Position numbers and translations under genes: made by a program | Assembly (NCBI RefSeq): GCF_021130785.1 | Contig: NC_060207.1 | Location: forward strand, 2,006,501-2,070,500 | Direction: 5' to 3' | From: Homalodisca vitripennis | Lineage: Eukaryota > Arthropoda > Insecta > Hemiptera > Cicadellidae | DNA length: 64,000 nt | The notes under the pieces: model-generated | What the model saw: only the letters and a program-made list of their open reading frames with translations | Databases searched by the model: none | What the model was told of the DNA's origin: nothing | In this document: in pieces, positions 30,001 to 43,508 of the stretch | Position numbering within the stretch: position 1 is the stretch's first letter | Layout of the letters: the number at the start of each line of letters is the position of its first letter

Positions 30001-33000
30001 AGGATGACTAAATTATTGAAACGAAATTTGTAATATTTACTCTTTGCACCTCACCTAAGACGTATTCATGGAAACATAATTACTTTCATTGTTACGTATT
30101 CTTGGTATTGGGTAATAATGAATGTTTTGTTGCACGATTAAATAAGCAGAGTCTATAGTATGTATGCTATTTTTATGAAATCCATATTCTATTTTGTCTT
30201 AAATCAGACTTTGTAAATTACCTAACTTCATTTCATGAAACCACAAAATATAATACTTATTTAACACAGATGTGCCTTGGCAAAAAGTGTTATTGTAAAC
30301 ATTATTTAAACATATACATCCTACACATATAGATGCATGGTGAAATGAGGTTAAAATTGTACGATGTAAGTTATTTTATAAATAATACATGTGACTGCAA
30401 TATTCTACAAAATATATAATAAATAAACTACTTTTGAAAAATAAATGCATTTTATTCATTTAAATATTTGAAATCTGTATTGCATTGTACATTGTGCAGT
30501 ACAGTAAATTGGTTTTGGTTATACATAATAAATGAATATAACTTTATTTATTGATACTATCACTTCTCAGGTAATTCATTAAGCTTGCTGTAGAGAGACA
30601 GTTCATAAAGTTCCCTCTAAATAATATTATGATTAGGTTAACTGCACTTAACTATCCAATTTAAAATCTAATTTGCTATATTTATTAGGGAAGATGTACA
30701 GGAGAATACTTTCTTTCTCACATATCCTTAAAAGTTGTTTATCAAGTAAAAGTTCATTAATTTCACGTTGCATTGGACTTAAAAGAAAAATCCTTGAACT
30801 TATCAGATAGTTAAATTTAACTGCAAATTATATACAAAAAGTTTTGCTGTAAAAGTTGTCTAAAGGAAAAAACGTTTCTTCTTTCAAATAATATTAATTG
30901 AATTATTGTTAACTTCTCGTTTCAAAAATAAAATCGAACTAAAGATTTAACGTTCCCATAAACCTGGAATAAAATAAATTCCATATTTTAATTCAAAATA
31001 ATATGTACTTTTATCTACTATAAACGATGTTATATACATCTAAACTAAACATTTCTTAAAGACTTCCTCGAACACAATTGTGTATGTCACAACTTGTTAC
31101 TGTTGGTACAGATCCAAAGTTCAAACTGTAATTTAACTATGCTTCACCTAAAACTATTTACTCAAAACGTTATATTTTCATTTATTTAAAATTATCTGAC
31201 TGAAATATATTGAATACTAAATGGTTATTACAAGTAACTTTGAAATAATATTAAAATTAAAGAATGTACCTTCAACAACACTTGCCACTACATGTGCTTT
31301 CTTGAAAAATTGCGTTAATATTATTCATTGAATTAAAATCTTCTTATTTCCATTTTCTACGGTACCAAAATTATACAATATCTCCCAAAATTAGTTTACA
31401 TTAGTTGACAGCAAAATTCTCATCTTAAAAGTAAAATTCGACCATAGAAGAGCTGCTTACGCAATATCCCGCTGCTAGGGTAAAAAGAAAAACGCAAACC
31501 ACAAACAATTAACCGCAAAAATACGCCGTGAAGCGCGTGTCGGAGGTGTTTATAACGACCCCTTCCATAACCGGTTAACTATAAGCGACGCCTTTGACTG
31601 GCCTCCAACTATCCAATCACAAGGTCAGAGAGATGAAAATTCAACTGTCATTGTAAATTTTTTGACAAAGTACACTACCAGAAAAACTGCCCTCTTACCG
31701 TATCATCCTACATACGCATTTTTTAATAATTTACCCAACTTTTGACATCAGTATTTACTCTAAAATATTTTCGCATATGATTTATCCCATCTATATTTAA
31801 TAAATAAACTTGAAATTTCCTATGTAGCTACACTTGCTCTTGCAGATGTTACGTTTTATCTTTCAGTGTAGAACAATGCTAGGAAACCTGTCAGGAGACA
31901 TTCTGGGTTTTCTTAAACCTAAATAATTTTTTAATATTATCTAACTCAAAAGAGCTTTACTGAATATTTCTGAAAGTTTGTGTATGAAGCTATAAGTAAT
32001 AAAGTTAAATGAAAATTGTCTTTTCTGTAACTAAGGGTTATATAAAGTACGCAAGAGCATTTCTTGGTTGATAAGGATTATGTGATAGTCAGTAAGAAGT
32101 TCTTACATAGGTATAGTTATTTAGGTATAAAGGAATTTTTAACTATATTGTTTATACAGTATTAGGCGATAATAAGGAAATAAGTATTGTTTTTAAATTT
32201 TCAATGCAGTAAATTACAATTTATTGTCAATGTACATTTTTGTACAACAAATTTTATTAAGATATCGTTTTATATATAACATTTTTTGAATATAAAATTA
32301 ATTATTTGAATTATCTGGTAGTCAATCTGTATGAATAGATTATTATTACATGAACACTCTCGAGAGCCTACATATAATCATTATTAATGTCATATTTATT
32401 ATATAAAATTTCAGTAGTTTTATTCGCTAATGGATTCCTAATCATATGGGTTTCCATTAACGCTGACTACAAAGTTGCACATCATTTTGTAAATTTGGCT
32501 TGGAATATGTCGATTTCCAATAATTATCTGAACTGTTATTCAACTATATCAGTAAACATTATATCTCTAGTATTTTCCAAGGCCTTAATAATCATAAATT
32601 ATAATGAAAATCCCAATTAAGTTTTTTTGACATAAATAAAGAACATTTTAACATTCATTCTATCACATTCATATGACAGATGGATTTCCTTTGCGGCTGT
32701 TACTTTGTAACATGTCAAAACTATTAATAGCTTATATCCTAGACAAAGAGAGCAATATGGTGCATCTATGAATATATATTATGATTGAGAGCTCCACTAT
32801 CGCAGCCGAGTCGTCTGATTACTAAGTAGCACTTTCTACTAAACGCAGGTGGGGTTTTATACTAAGCAGTTTTTGTTACCTTATATTTGAGTTATAGAAG
32901 TGTTGACACATAAAATCATAAAATTACTTTCTTTCCAGCTAAGAACTGGACTATAAAATAACACGTTGGAATATGCTAACTTACAGTCGATCTACGTTGT

Positions 33001-34181
33001 TACAAAGATATATCTTAGTAATGAAGCTGTAATACATCTCAATGTTCATTTAAGACTAAAACCCTATTCGAGTTAAATAAAATTATAAATATGATGTAGT
33101 TAATATGTTGCCTTATATGTATTAGATATTACACAATTAAAAAATTACATTTTAAAGTGAATTAGACACGTTTATTTAATCTGGAGGTTTTGAAACCCAA
33201 CCGCTACGGTAACTCACAGGACTAGAAATTTTCTATGACCATTTATTTTAGTTCATAAATATGCGAAGACCTCTATACGCAACAGGTAAACATGATATAA
33301 ATGTAAAAATCAGCTTCCTAAAATTATTAGCTCACGTTTAGTCACAAGTCAGCTCTTTTCAGGTTAAAAAAATAACAGATTATTTCTAGCTACACAATCT
33401 GTACTCAAATTTCTTAACTTTTGCCTTTTTGGATTGAAATGATAATAAAAATTAGTTCTTATAGAATCTTTAACTATAAAAATAACATATAAGTTAATTG
33501 TCATCAATTCGTTTTCAAGGTGAAACTAATTAAGTTGCAATGTAACAATGAGTGCCAAATGATTTCATGTTGTTGTTAACATAGCCAAACAAATTACATT
33601 ACAACAAACACAAAAAAGTGATACAGATTTCATTAAATGACTATAAGTCTGCATAAAGATTTTACGCGATTGACAGCATAAAGTGGGATGCACGGGTGGG
33701 TTACAGGTTATGTAATCAACTCAGTTCTCTCTGTCACCAGTAAATACAGTAGGAACAGCTGATGTACGTTTATTCTGAAAGAGGATGGTATAATATTGAT
33801 ATTTGACTGCAATATTTATTTTGCAGTTAACAGATTCCACAATCTATTTACATAAAAAACACACCTCAACCGTAACTTATATTTTAATTTAATAGCAACT
33901 TACTATTTTCAAAATTCAGTTTTATTTTAATAGAAGCCACATCACTTTATTTATTAAAACATATGCATAATAAATCTTAAACCCTCTTTATTTAGTCGTC
34001 GCCAACAACATTGTGAATATAGTAGCCAGTAATATTTATATTTTACGAAGTATCTGTCTATTAAATACTAGTCAGACTATTCTCTAAGTTGGATCCACAT
34101 TTTTTCCATTAAAGAAACATTTCATAAGATCAGTCAAGCAAAGCACTGGATCCCAGTTAAAACTGAGGAACTTGGGTAAGT
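30001..34181. other. Unassigned AT-rich sequence
   Basis: No gene recognised over 4.2 kb. 31515-31630 is GC-richer and holds a CCAAT (TATCCAATCACAAGG) next to AACCGGTTAACTATAAGCG, which might be a promoter, but no downstream exon could be identified on either strand. Confidence 0.45.
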
Positions 34182-34866
34182 TTTGTGAAAGACAAGGGAA
34201 AGAAAACACTCTTCTAATCACATTCTGATGGTTTAGTTTAGCCCAACGTATCTGAAAACATTTTTGTTATTTAATTTTTCTATAAGTTGATAACGTATCC
34301 AAATTGTATTAGTCCACGTGTATGTGTTTACAACGAGTTAACCCTATAAAAAATTACCTTAAAGAGTACATGATTTCAACAACATATTTTAGTAAATCGT
34401 AAGCTAAAAAAAACAAAACAATTATTAAACAAATGTACGACTTGTTGTGTTATATAAATTTTATTGAATTAAAATAATTAATGGATTTGCAATGTTTACG
34501 TGCAACCGCAGTGAAGCCTGTTACGACACGTAATTTAAGTACTTCCACCATATAGATATTTGTGTTAATCTATAACCTGTTTTAACAACGTAATATTATG
34601 ACGTACTTACTGATTCTCCTATTACTAATAGTATTCTATAAAAGTACAAAATCTCTTTAAATATTTCCTAATGCTATATTTTTCCTGCTACTATTGTTTA
34701 TAAATAATTACGTTGTTCACTTTCACAGTATATCGGTTTAGGCGGGTTTCGCTATTTTCATTATGACAATTCGTGAGCATTAATCGTTCAACTTATTATT
34801 GGTCATGGAAAGGGGTTTTATAAAACACATGGAACCAATAACAATGTTGTATCAGATAATGAAGAT
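34182..34866 (+). repeat. Captured unit, copy 1 (about 690 bp, non-satellite)
   Basis: Same sequence as 38092-38784 and 43509-44214: GTGAAAGACAAGGGAAAG, ACGTATCCAAATTGTATTAG, ACCGCAGTGAAGCCTGTTAC and TATATCGGTTTAGGCGGG, leading into satellite at ATAATCGCATACC. Only this copy has non-satellite DNA on its left, so it is likely the original flank; the other two are embedded in satellite. Confidence 0.95.
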
Positions 34867-37800
34867 AAATAATCGCATACCTACTTATCATATCTAAAGT
34901 ATGAAATTTGTTATATACAACGACTAGAATATGCCTCAGCAGCGGCTGTTGACTACAATTACGGCTGTGCCATTGTACACTAGACAATAGTATGTACCTA
35001 ATAATCGCATACCTACTTATCATATCTAAAGTATGAAATTTGTTATATACACCGACTAGAATATGCCTCAGCAGCGGCTCTTGACTACAATAAGGCTGTA
35101 CCATTGTACACTAGACAATAGTATGTACCTAATAATCGCATACCTACTTATCATATCTAAAGTATGAAATTTGTTATATACAGCGACTAGAATATGCCTC
35201 AGCAGCGGCTCTTGACTACAATAAGGCTGTGCCATTGTACACTAGACAATAGTATGTACCTAATAATCGCATACCTACTTATCATATCTAAAGTATGAAA
35301 TTTGTTATATACAGCGACTAGAATATGCCTCAGCAGCGGCTCTTGACTACAATTACGGCTGTGCCATTGTACACTAGACAATAGTATGTACCTAATAATC
35401 GCATACCTACTTATCATATCTAAAGTATGAAATTTGTTATATACACCGACTAGAATATGCCTCAGCAGCGGCTCTTGACTACAATTAAGTCTGTGCCATT
35501 GTACACTAGACAATAGTATGTACCTAATAATCGCATACCTACTTATCATATCTAAAGTATTTAATTTGTTATATACAGCGACTAGAATATGCCTCAGCAG
35601 CGGCTCTTGACTACAATAAGGCTGTGCCTTTTTACACTAGACAATACTATGTACCTAATAATCGCATACCTACTTATCATATCTAAAGTATGAAATTTGT
35701 TATATACAGCGACTAGAATATGCCTCAGCAGCGGCTCTTGACTACAATTACGGCTGTGCCATTGTACACTAGACAATAGTATGTACCTAATAATCGCATA
35801 CCTACTTATCATATCTAAAGTATTTATTTGTTATATACAGCGACTAGAATATGCCTCAGCAGCGGCTCTTGACTACAATAAGGCTGTGCCTTTGTACACT
35901 AGACAATAGTATGTACCTAATAATCGCATACCTACTTATCATATCTAAAGTATGAAATTTGTTATATACACCGACTAGAATATGCCTCAGCAGCGGCTCT
36001 TGACTACAATAAGGCTGTGCCATTGTACACTAGACAATAGTATGTACCTAATAATCGCATACCTACTTATCATATCTAAAGTATGAAATTTGTTATATAC
36101 AGCGACTAGAATATGCCTCAGCAGCGGCTCTTGACTACAATAAGGCTGTGCCATTGTACACTAGACAATAGTATGTACCTAATAATCGCATACCTACTTA
36201 TCATATCTAAAGTATGAAATTTGTTATATACAGCGACTAGAATATGCCTCAGCAGCGGCTCTTGACTACAATTACGGCTGTGCCATTGTACACTAGACAA
36301 TAGTATGTACCTAATAATCGCATACCTACTTATCATATCTAAAGTATGAAATTTGTTATATACAGCGACTAGAATATGCCTCAGCAGCGGCTCTTGACTA
36401 CAATAAGGCTGTGCCATTGTACACTAGACAATAGTATGTACCTAATAATCGCATACCTACTTATCATATCTAAAGTATGAAATTTGTTATATACAGCGAC
36501 TAGAATATGCCTCAGCAGCGGCTCTTGACTACAATTACGGCTGTGCCATTGTACACTAGACAATAGTATGTACCTAATAATCGCATACCTACTTATCATA
36601 TCTAAAGTATGAAATTTGTTATATACAGCGACTAGAATATGCCTCAGCAGCGGCTCTTGACTACAATAAGGCTGTGCCATTGTACACTAGACAATAGTAT
36701 GTACCTAATAATCGCATACCTACTTATCATATCTAAAGTATGAAATTTGTTATATACAGCGACTAGAATATGCCTCAGCAGCGGCTCTTGACTACAATAA
36801 GGCTGTGCCTTTGTACACTAGACAATAGTATGTACCTAATAATCGCATACCTACTTATCATATCTAAAGTATGAAATTTGTTATATACAGCGACTAGAAT
36901 ATGCCTCAGCAGCGGCTCTTGACTACAATAAGGCTGTGCCATTGTACACTAGACAATAGTATGTACCTAATAATCGCATACCTACTTATCATATCTAAAG
37001 TATTTAATTTGTTATATACAGCGACTAGAATATGCCTCAGCAGCGGCTCTTGACTACAATTACGGCTGTGCCATTGTACACTAGACAATAGTATGTACCT
37101 AATAATCGCATACCTACTTATCATATCTAAAGTATGAAATTTGTTATATACACCGACTAGAATATGCCTCAGCAGCGGCTCTTGACTACAATAAGGCTGT
37201 GCCATTGTACACTAGACAATAGTATGTACCTAATAATCGCATACCTACTTATCATATCTAAAGTATGAAATTTGTTATATACAGCGACTAGAATATGCCT
37301 CAGCAGCGGCTCTTGACTACAATAAGGCTGTGCCATTGTACACTAGACAATAGTATGTACCTAATAATCGCATACCTACTTATCATATCTAAAGTATGAA
37401 ATTTGTTATATACACCGACTAGAATATGCCTCAGCAGCGGCTCTTGACTACAATAAGGCTGTGCCATTGTACACTAGACAATAGTATGTACCTAATAATC
37501 GCATACCTACTTATCATATCTAAAGTATGAAATTTGTTATATACAGCGACTAGAATATGCCTCAGCAGCGGCTCTTGACTACAATAAGGCTGTGCCTTTG
37601 TACACTAGACAATAGTATGTACCTAATAATCGCATACCTACTTATCATATCTAAAGTATGAAATTTGTTATATACAGCGACTAGAATATGCCTCAGCAGC
37701 GGCTCTTGACTACAATTACGACTGTGCCATTGTACACTAGACAATAGTATGTACCTAATAATCGCATACCTACTTATCATATCTAAAGTATGAAATTTGT

Positions 37801-38091
37801 TATATACACCGACTAGAATTTGCCTCAGCAGCGGCTCATGACTACAATAAGGCTGTACCATTGTACACTAGACAATAGTATGTACCTAATAATCGCATAC
37901 CTACTTATCATATCTAAAGTATGAAATTTGTTGTATACAGCGACTAGAATTTGCCTCAGCAGCGGCTCTTGACTACAATTACGGCTGTGCTATTGTACAC
38001 TAGACAATAGTATGTACCTAATAATCGCATACCTACTTATCATATCTAAAGTATGAAATTTGTTATATACACCGACTAGAATATGCCTCAG
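34866..38091. repeat. 131/132-bp satellite, block A, about 24.5 monomers
   Basis: Monomer landmarks: TAATCGCATACCTACTTATC, ATATCTAAAGTATGAAATTT, ATGCCTCAGCAGCGGCTCTT, and then either CAATAAGGCTGTGCC (131 bp) or CAATTACGGCTGTGCC (132 bp). Across much of the block the two types alternate, giving a 263 bp dimer (chance frames at 36118 and 36381 are exactly 263 apart). Other variant sites are ATACAGCGACT/ATACACCGACT and CCATTGTAC/CCTTTGTAC. Minus-strand frames of 99 codons recur because of this structure and are not genes. Confidence 0.98.
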
Positions 38092-38784
38092 AAAAATTTG
38101 TGAAAGACAAGAGAAAGAAAACACTCTTTTAATTACATTCTGATGGTTTAGTTTAGCCCACCGTCTCTGAAAACATTTTAGTTATTTAATTTTTCTATAA
38201 TTTGATAACGTATCCAAATTGTATTATTCCACGTGTATGTGTTTACAACGAGTTAACCCTATAAAAAATTACCTTAAAGAGTACATGATTTCAACAACAT
38301 ATTTTAGTAAATCGTAAGCTAAAAAAAACAAAACAATTATTAAACAAATGTACGACTTGTTGTGTTATATAAATTTTATTGAATTAAAATAATTAATGGA
38401 TTTGCAATGTTTACGTGCAACCGCAGTGAAGCCTGTTACGACACGTAATTTAAGTACTTCCACCATATAGATATTTGTGTTAATCTATAACCTGTTTTAA
38501 CAACGTAATATTATGACGTACTTACTGATTCTCCTATTACTAATAGTATTCTATAAAAGTACAAAATCTCTTTAAATATTTCCTAATGCTATATTTTTCC
38601 TGCTACTATTGTTTATAAATAATTACGTTGTTCACTTTCACAGTATATCGGTTTAGGCGGGTTTCGCTATTTTCATTATGACAATTCGTGAGCTTTAATC
38701 GTTCAACTTATTATTGGTCATGGAAAGGGGTTTTATAAAACACATGGAAACCAATAACAATGTTGTATCAGATAATGAAGATAA
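38092..38784 (+). repeat. Captured unit, copy 2
   Basis: About 690 bp, nearly identical to copy 1. It is joined on the left to satellite at GCCTCAGAAAAATTTGTGAA, a junction also present at copy 3 (43505), so copies 2 and 3 descend from one embedded ancestor. Confidence 0.95.
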
Positions 38785-40270
38785 ATAATCGCATACCTAC
38801 TTATCATATCTAAAGTATGAAATTTGTTATATACAACGACTAGAATATGCCTCAGCAGCGGCTGTTGACTACAATTACGGCTGTGCCATTGTACACTAGA
38901 CAATAGTATGTACCTAATAATCGCATACCTACTTATCATATCTAAAGTATGAAATTTGTTATATACACCGACTAGAATATGCCTCAGCAGCGGCTCTTGA
39001 CTACAATAAGGCTGTACCATTGTACACTAGACAATAGTATGTACCTAATAATCGCATACCTACTTATCATATCTAAAGTATGAAATTTGTTATATACACC
39101 GACTAGAATATGCCTCAGCAGCGGCTCTTGACTACAATAAGGCTGTACCATTGTACACTAGACAATAGTATGTACCTAATAATCGCATACCTACTTATCA
39201 TATCTAAAGTATGAAATTTGTTGTATACAGCGACTAGAATATGCCTCAGCAGCGGCTCTTGACTACAATTACGGCTGTGCCATTGTACACTAGACAATAG
39301 TATGTACCTAATAATCGCATACCTACTTATCATATCTAAAGTATGAAATTTGTTATATACAGTGAATAGAATATGCCTCAGCAGCGGCTCTTGACTACAA
39401 TAAGGCTGTGCCATTGTACACTAGACAATAGTATGTACCTAATAATCGCATACCTACTTATCATATCTAAAGTATGAAATTTGTTATATACAGCGACTAG
39501 AATATGCCTCAGCAGCGGCTCTTGACTACAATAAGGCTGTGCCATTGTACACTAGACAATAGTATGTACCTAATAATCGCATACCTACTTATCATATCTA
39601 AAGTATGAAATTTGTTATATACACCGACTAGAATATGCCTCAGCAGCGGCTCTTGACTACAATAAGGCTGTGCCATTGTACACTAGACAATAGTATGTAC
39701 CTAATAATCGCATACCTACTTATCATATCTAAAGTATTTAATTTGTTATATACAGCGACTAGAATATGCCTCAGCAGCGGCTCTTGACTACAATAAGGCT
39801 GTGCCTTTGTACACTAGACAATAGTATGTACCTAATAATCGCATACCTACTTATCATATCTAAAGTATGAAATTTGTTATATACAGCGACTAGAATATGC
39901 CTCAGCAGCGGCTCTTGACTACAATTACGGCTGTGCCATTGTACACTAGACAATAGTATGTACCTAATAATCGCATACCTACTTATCATATCTAAAGTAT
40001 TTAATTTGTTATATACAACGACTAGAATATGCCTCAGCAGCGGCTCTTGACTACAATAAGGCTGTGCCTTTGTACACTAGACAATAGTATGTACCTAATA
40101 ATCGCATACCTACTTATCATATCTAAAGTATGAAATTTGTTATATACACCGACTAGAATATGCCTCAGCAGCGGCTCTTGACTACAATTACGGCTGTGCC
40201 ATTGTACACTAGACAATAGTATGTACCTAATAATCGCATACCTACTTATCATATCTAAAGTATGAAATTT
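38783..40270. repeat. 131/132-bp satellite, block B, about 11 monomers
   Basis: Same monomer as block A, with both CAATAAGG and CAATTACGG types. The last monomer before 40270 begins to diverge (AATATATACAGCCGACTATG) and passes into the scrambled patch. Confidence 0.97.
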
Positions 40271-42130
40271 AATATATACAGCCGACTATGTAACTCACTG
40301 ACTCAGCAGGGCTCTTGACTACAATAAGGCTGTGCCACTTCTAGAAGTGCTGGACAATAGTATGTACCAAATTTTGCACGCACGTAGCTTTTACCTTCAT
40401 ATCTAAAGTATGAAAAGTCTGAACACCGGACTATTTTTTACTTTTAAACGGCCCTTGACTACAAAAAATTGTGCAACACTTTCGCACTTTTCACTCTTGC
40501 AGGCATTTTCTTTGAAGCCCGATAGCGGGCGAACCGTTAGAGCTAGCTCGGATCTGAGGAAAATCGTTAGTCGGGAATGGAGTGATCTACAAAAAAGGTC
40601 AAGTGGATTTTTGCTCTATCTCTATTGGTTTGGCCGCAAAACGCATTTATGTGTAAAATTTTCGCAATTTTCACTTAATCATTTACCTCCAGGCTCGATA
40701 GCCGGCGAACCGTTGTGTCGCAGCTCAAAACATAATTTTCAAATGGGATTTAGGAAAACGGCGCGATCTACAAAAAAGGTCAGTAACATTTTACCCTATC
40801 CTTAATGGTTTGGCCAAAACGCATTTAAATGTGTCGCTTTTTCAAGTTTTACTTCATAAATTTTGTTTCTGGGTTCTATTAATGGCAAATCTTTAAAGTT
40901 AGGGTAAATTAAAAAGCGGATTTTAATACAAAATAAGACGATCTACAAAAAAGGTCTAGTGACTTTTTGCCCTATCTCTATCGGTGTGCCAATAAATGCT
41001 AATATTTTGTCATTTTGACGTGGAAATGTTTTTACTGGAGTACGATATTGGTTATAACCCGTATGATCCTAGCTTGACTACTTAAACACTAGACAATAGC
41101 CTAATAATAGGATACCTACAAAAAAGGTTCAGTAGCTTTTTGTCGTATACCTTTCCGTAAGCGACTAGTTATATGCTCTCAATGGCACAATCTTTGCCAT
41201 TGTGAATTGGGTATTTACCTAAGGGTTTTTATTTTTTTCGAATAGAATTGGTATATACAATTGAATAACAGTTTCATATTGAATTTATATTAATTCGTAA
41301 ACCAGTGACTAGTGTACAGTGGCTAACAGAGGCATCGCGAATTCGCATAGCGTTAGCAAAGGTTATCATATTTTAATTTTTTTTAACATTATTTAATTCA
41401 GCGACTATAATATATCAGATTTTGTTTCTTTTTTATAACCATACGGTACCATTGTATCAATCTAGACATTTTATGTACCTAACAATCGCATACCACCTTA
41501 TCATATCTAAAGTATGCTAGCTTGTAATATCCGACTAATTATACAGCCGCATATGTAACTCACTGACTGATAGGGTATACTAGACAATATTAACCTAATT
41601 CTAGAAGTACTGGAAACACCAAAGTATTTGCACGCACGTAGCTTGTTAACCTTCAAGAATATGCCTCAGCAAGGCTCTTGAAAACCGGATATTTTTACTT
41701 TGTAAACCCCTCAGACAATAATTGGCAAACCTAATAATCGCACTTTTCACTCTTGCAGCCTTTTTGTTGAATACAGCGACTAGCGAATATGCCTCAGTGC
41801 GGCTTTTGACTACACGGCTGTGCCTCTTTACTGACTAAACCACAGGTCGGAGATAATAATCCGACAGCACAATCCTTCTTCATATCTAAAGTATGAAATT
41901 TTACACCGACTAGAAAAGGTCCAGTCAGCATTTTGACTACTAATAAGGCTGTGCCTGTGTACAGCCGTAAAACGCTCTCAAAGTCAAAAGTTTGGGTCAA
42001 ATCCAGAAAATTAAACTATGATATACAACTATAATGTCTGACTTTAGTTACCATACAATTCTTTTTGTACACTTCTATTTTATTTCGCGAATAATCACAT
42101 ACCTTAACTGTTCTACGATATCCATTGATT
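40271..42130. repeat. Scrambled patch: satellite pieces interleaved with a second repeat
   Basis: Recognisable 131-bp-satellite phrases (CTTGACTACAATAAGGCTG, ATATCTAAAGTATG, ATGCCTCAGCA, ACCTAATAATCGCA) are broken every 15-40 bases by foreign phrases. Several of these occur twice (ATGTAACTCACTGACT at 40288 and 41549, TTCTAGAAGT at 40338 and 41600, TTTGCACGCACGTAGCTT at 40374 and 41629, CGCACTTTTCACTCTTGCAG at 40482 and 41739). 41380-41520 and 42000-42130 are diverged monomers. The pattern could be real shuffling or a consensus error where two sequences were merged. Confidence 0.75.
40520..41150. repeat. Diverged tandem repeat, 171-181 bp period, four copies
   Basis: The anchor GATCTACAAAAAAGGTC recurs at 40584, 40765, 40940 and (as GATACCTACAAAAAAGGTTC) 41111. 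Each is followed by CAGTAGCTTTTTGCCCTATC-like text; between the first three copies TATTGGTTTGGCC and AAAACGCATTTA also recur. It is unrelated to the 131 bp monomer but mixed with it at both edges. Confidence 0.85.
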
Positions 42131-42234
42131 AATATTTGTTACACTACACATCAATTGGCTGAGCGTTAGCGAAGCATTAAGAGCCGTACGATTCCCAAAA
42201 ACGGATACATAAAATTTGGAAACCTATGTCTGAA
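42131..42234. other. Short unassigned spacer
   Basis: Links the scrambled patch to the C-rich repeat. No feature recognised. Confidence 0.4.
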
Positions 42235-42600
42235 TTAACCCCCGGTAACATTAAACCCCCCCCCAGGGAATTTTTCTGGCATGACCTCATGTCCAAATTT
42301 TACCAATCACTAAATCTCGTAACCCCCCCCTTGGGAAGTTACTGGTATGACCAAATAACCCCCTGATGTCTTAACCCCTGGTAACATTAAACCCCCCCCC
42401 CAGGGAACTTCCTGGCATGACCTCATGTCCGAATTTTTACCAATCACCAAATCTCTTAAACTTCCCCCCCCCCCTGGGAAGTTCCTGGTATGACCAGATA
42501 ACCCCCCTGACGTCTTATCCCCAGGTAACGTTAACCCCCTCCCTGGGTATTTCCTGGCATGAAATCATGTCCGAATTTTACCTATCTCCAAATCAATCAT
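42235..42600. repeat. C-rich tandem repeat, about 140 bp period built of about 70 bp halves
   Basis: GGTAACATTAAACCCCCCCC-type phrases begin at 42244, 42380 and (GGTAACGTTAACCCC) 42524. Between them GGGAAGTTACTGGTATGACC and GGGAATTTTTCTGGCATGACC are clearly related halves. C runs of 8-11 and TACCAATCACCAAATCTC recur. Strand asymmetry in C is striking for this AT-rich window. Confidence 0.93.
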
Positions 42601-42647
42601 ATTTTTCCCCCGAATAATTAAGGCACTTTACAGTATTGGTTTAGGGC

Positions 42648-42666
42648 CTGGGGGCGTAGCCCCCAG
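42648..42666. other. Perfect GC-rich hairpin
   Basis: Arms CTGGGGGC and GCCCCCAG around the loop GTA, followed by CGAGCCGAAGGCGAG. It sits between the C-rich repeat and the point where the 131 bp satellite resumes. Confidence 0.8.
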
Positions 42667-42683
42667 CGAGCCGAAGGCGAGTT

Positions 42684-43508
42684 TGTTAATATACAGCGAC
42701 TGAAATATGCCTCAGCAGGGGCTCTTGACTACAATTATGACTGTGCCTTTGTACACTAGATAATAGATAATGAAGTACCTAATAATCGCATACCTACTTA
42801 TCATATCTAAAGTATGAAATTTGTTATATACAGCGACTAGAATATGCCTCATCAGCGGCTCTTGACTACAATAAGGCTGTGCCTTTGTACACTAGACAAT
42901 AGTATGTACCTAATAAACGCATACCTACTTATATCTAAAGTATGAAATTTGTTATATACAGCGACTAGAATATGCCTCATCAGCGGCTCTTGACTACAAT
43001 AAGGCTGTGCCTTTGTACACTAGACAATAGTATGTACCTAATAATCGCATACCTACTTATCATATCTAAAGTATGAAATTTGTTATATACACCGATTAGA
43101 ATATGCCTCAGCAGCGGCTCTTGACTACAATTACGACTGTGCCCATTCTACACTAGACAATTGTATGTACCTAATAATCGCATACCTACTTATCATATCT
43201 AAAGCATGAAATGTGTTATATACACCGACTAGAATATGCCTTAGCAGCGGCTCATGACTATAATAAGGCTGTACTATTGTACACTAGACAATAGTATGTA
43301 CCTAATAATCGCATACCTACTTATCATATCTAAAGTATGAAATTTGTTGTATACAGCGACTAGAATATGCCTCAGCAGCGGCTCTTGACTACAATTACGG
43401 CTGTGCCATTGTTACACTAGACAATAGTATGTACCTAATAATCGCATACCTACTTATCATATCTAAAGTATGAAATTTGTTATATACACCGACTAGAATA
43501 TGCCTCAG
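42684..43508. repeat. 131/132-bp satellite, block C, about 6 monomers
   Basis: Same monomer as block A, with more variants (GATAATAGATAATGAAG insertion near 42758, missing CAT in CTTATATCTAAAG at 42928, CATCAGCGG). It ends at the GCCTCAGAAAAATTTGTGAA junction with the third captured unit. Confidence 0.96.

Noticed and set aside
34866..38091. Regular repeats as a CRISPR array
   Set aside because: Units are contiguous head-to-tail monomers of 131-132 bp without unique spacers, in a eukaryotic context with no cas genes.
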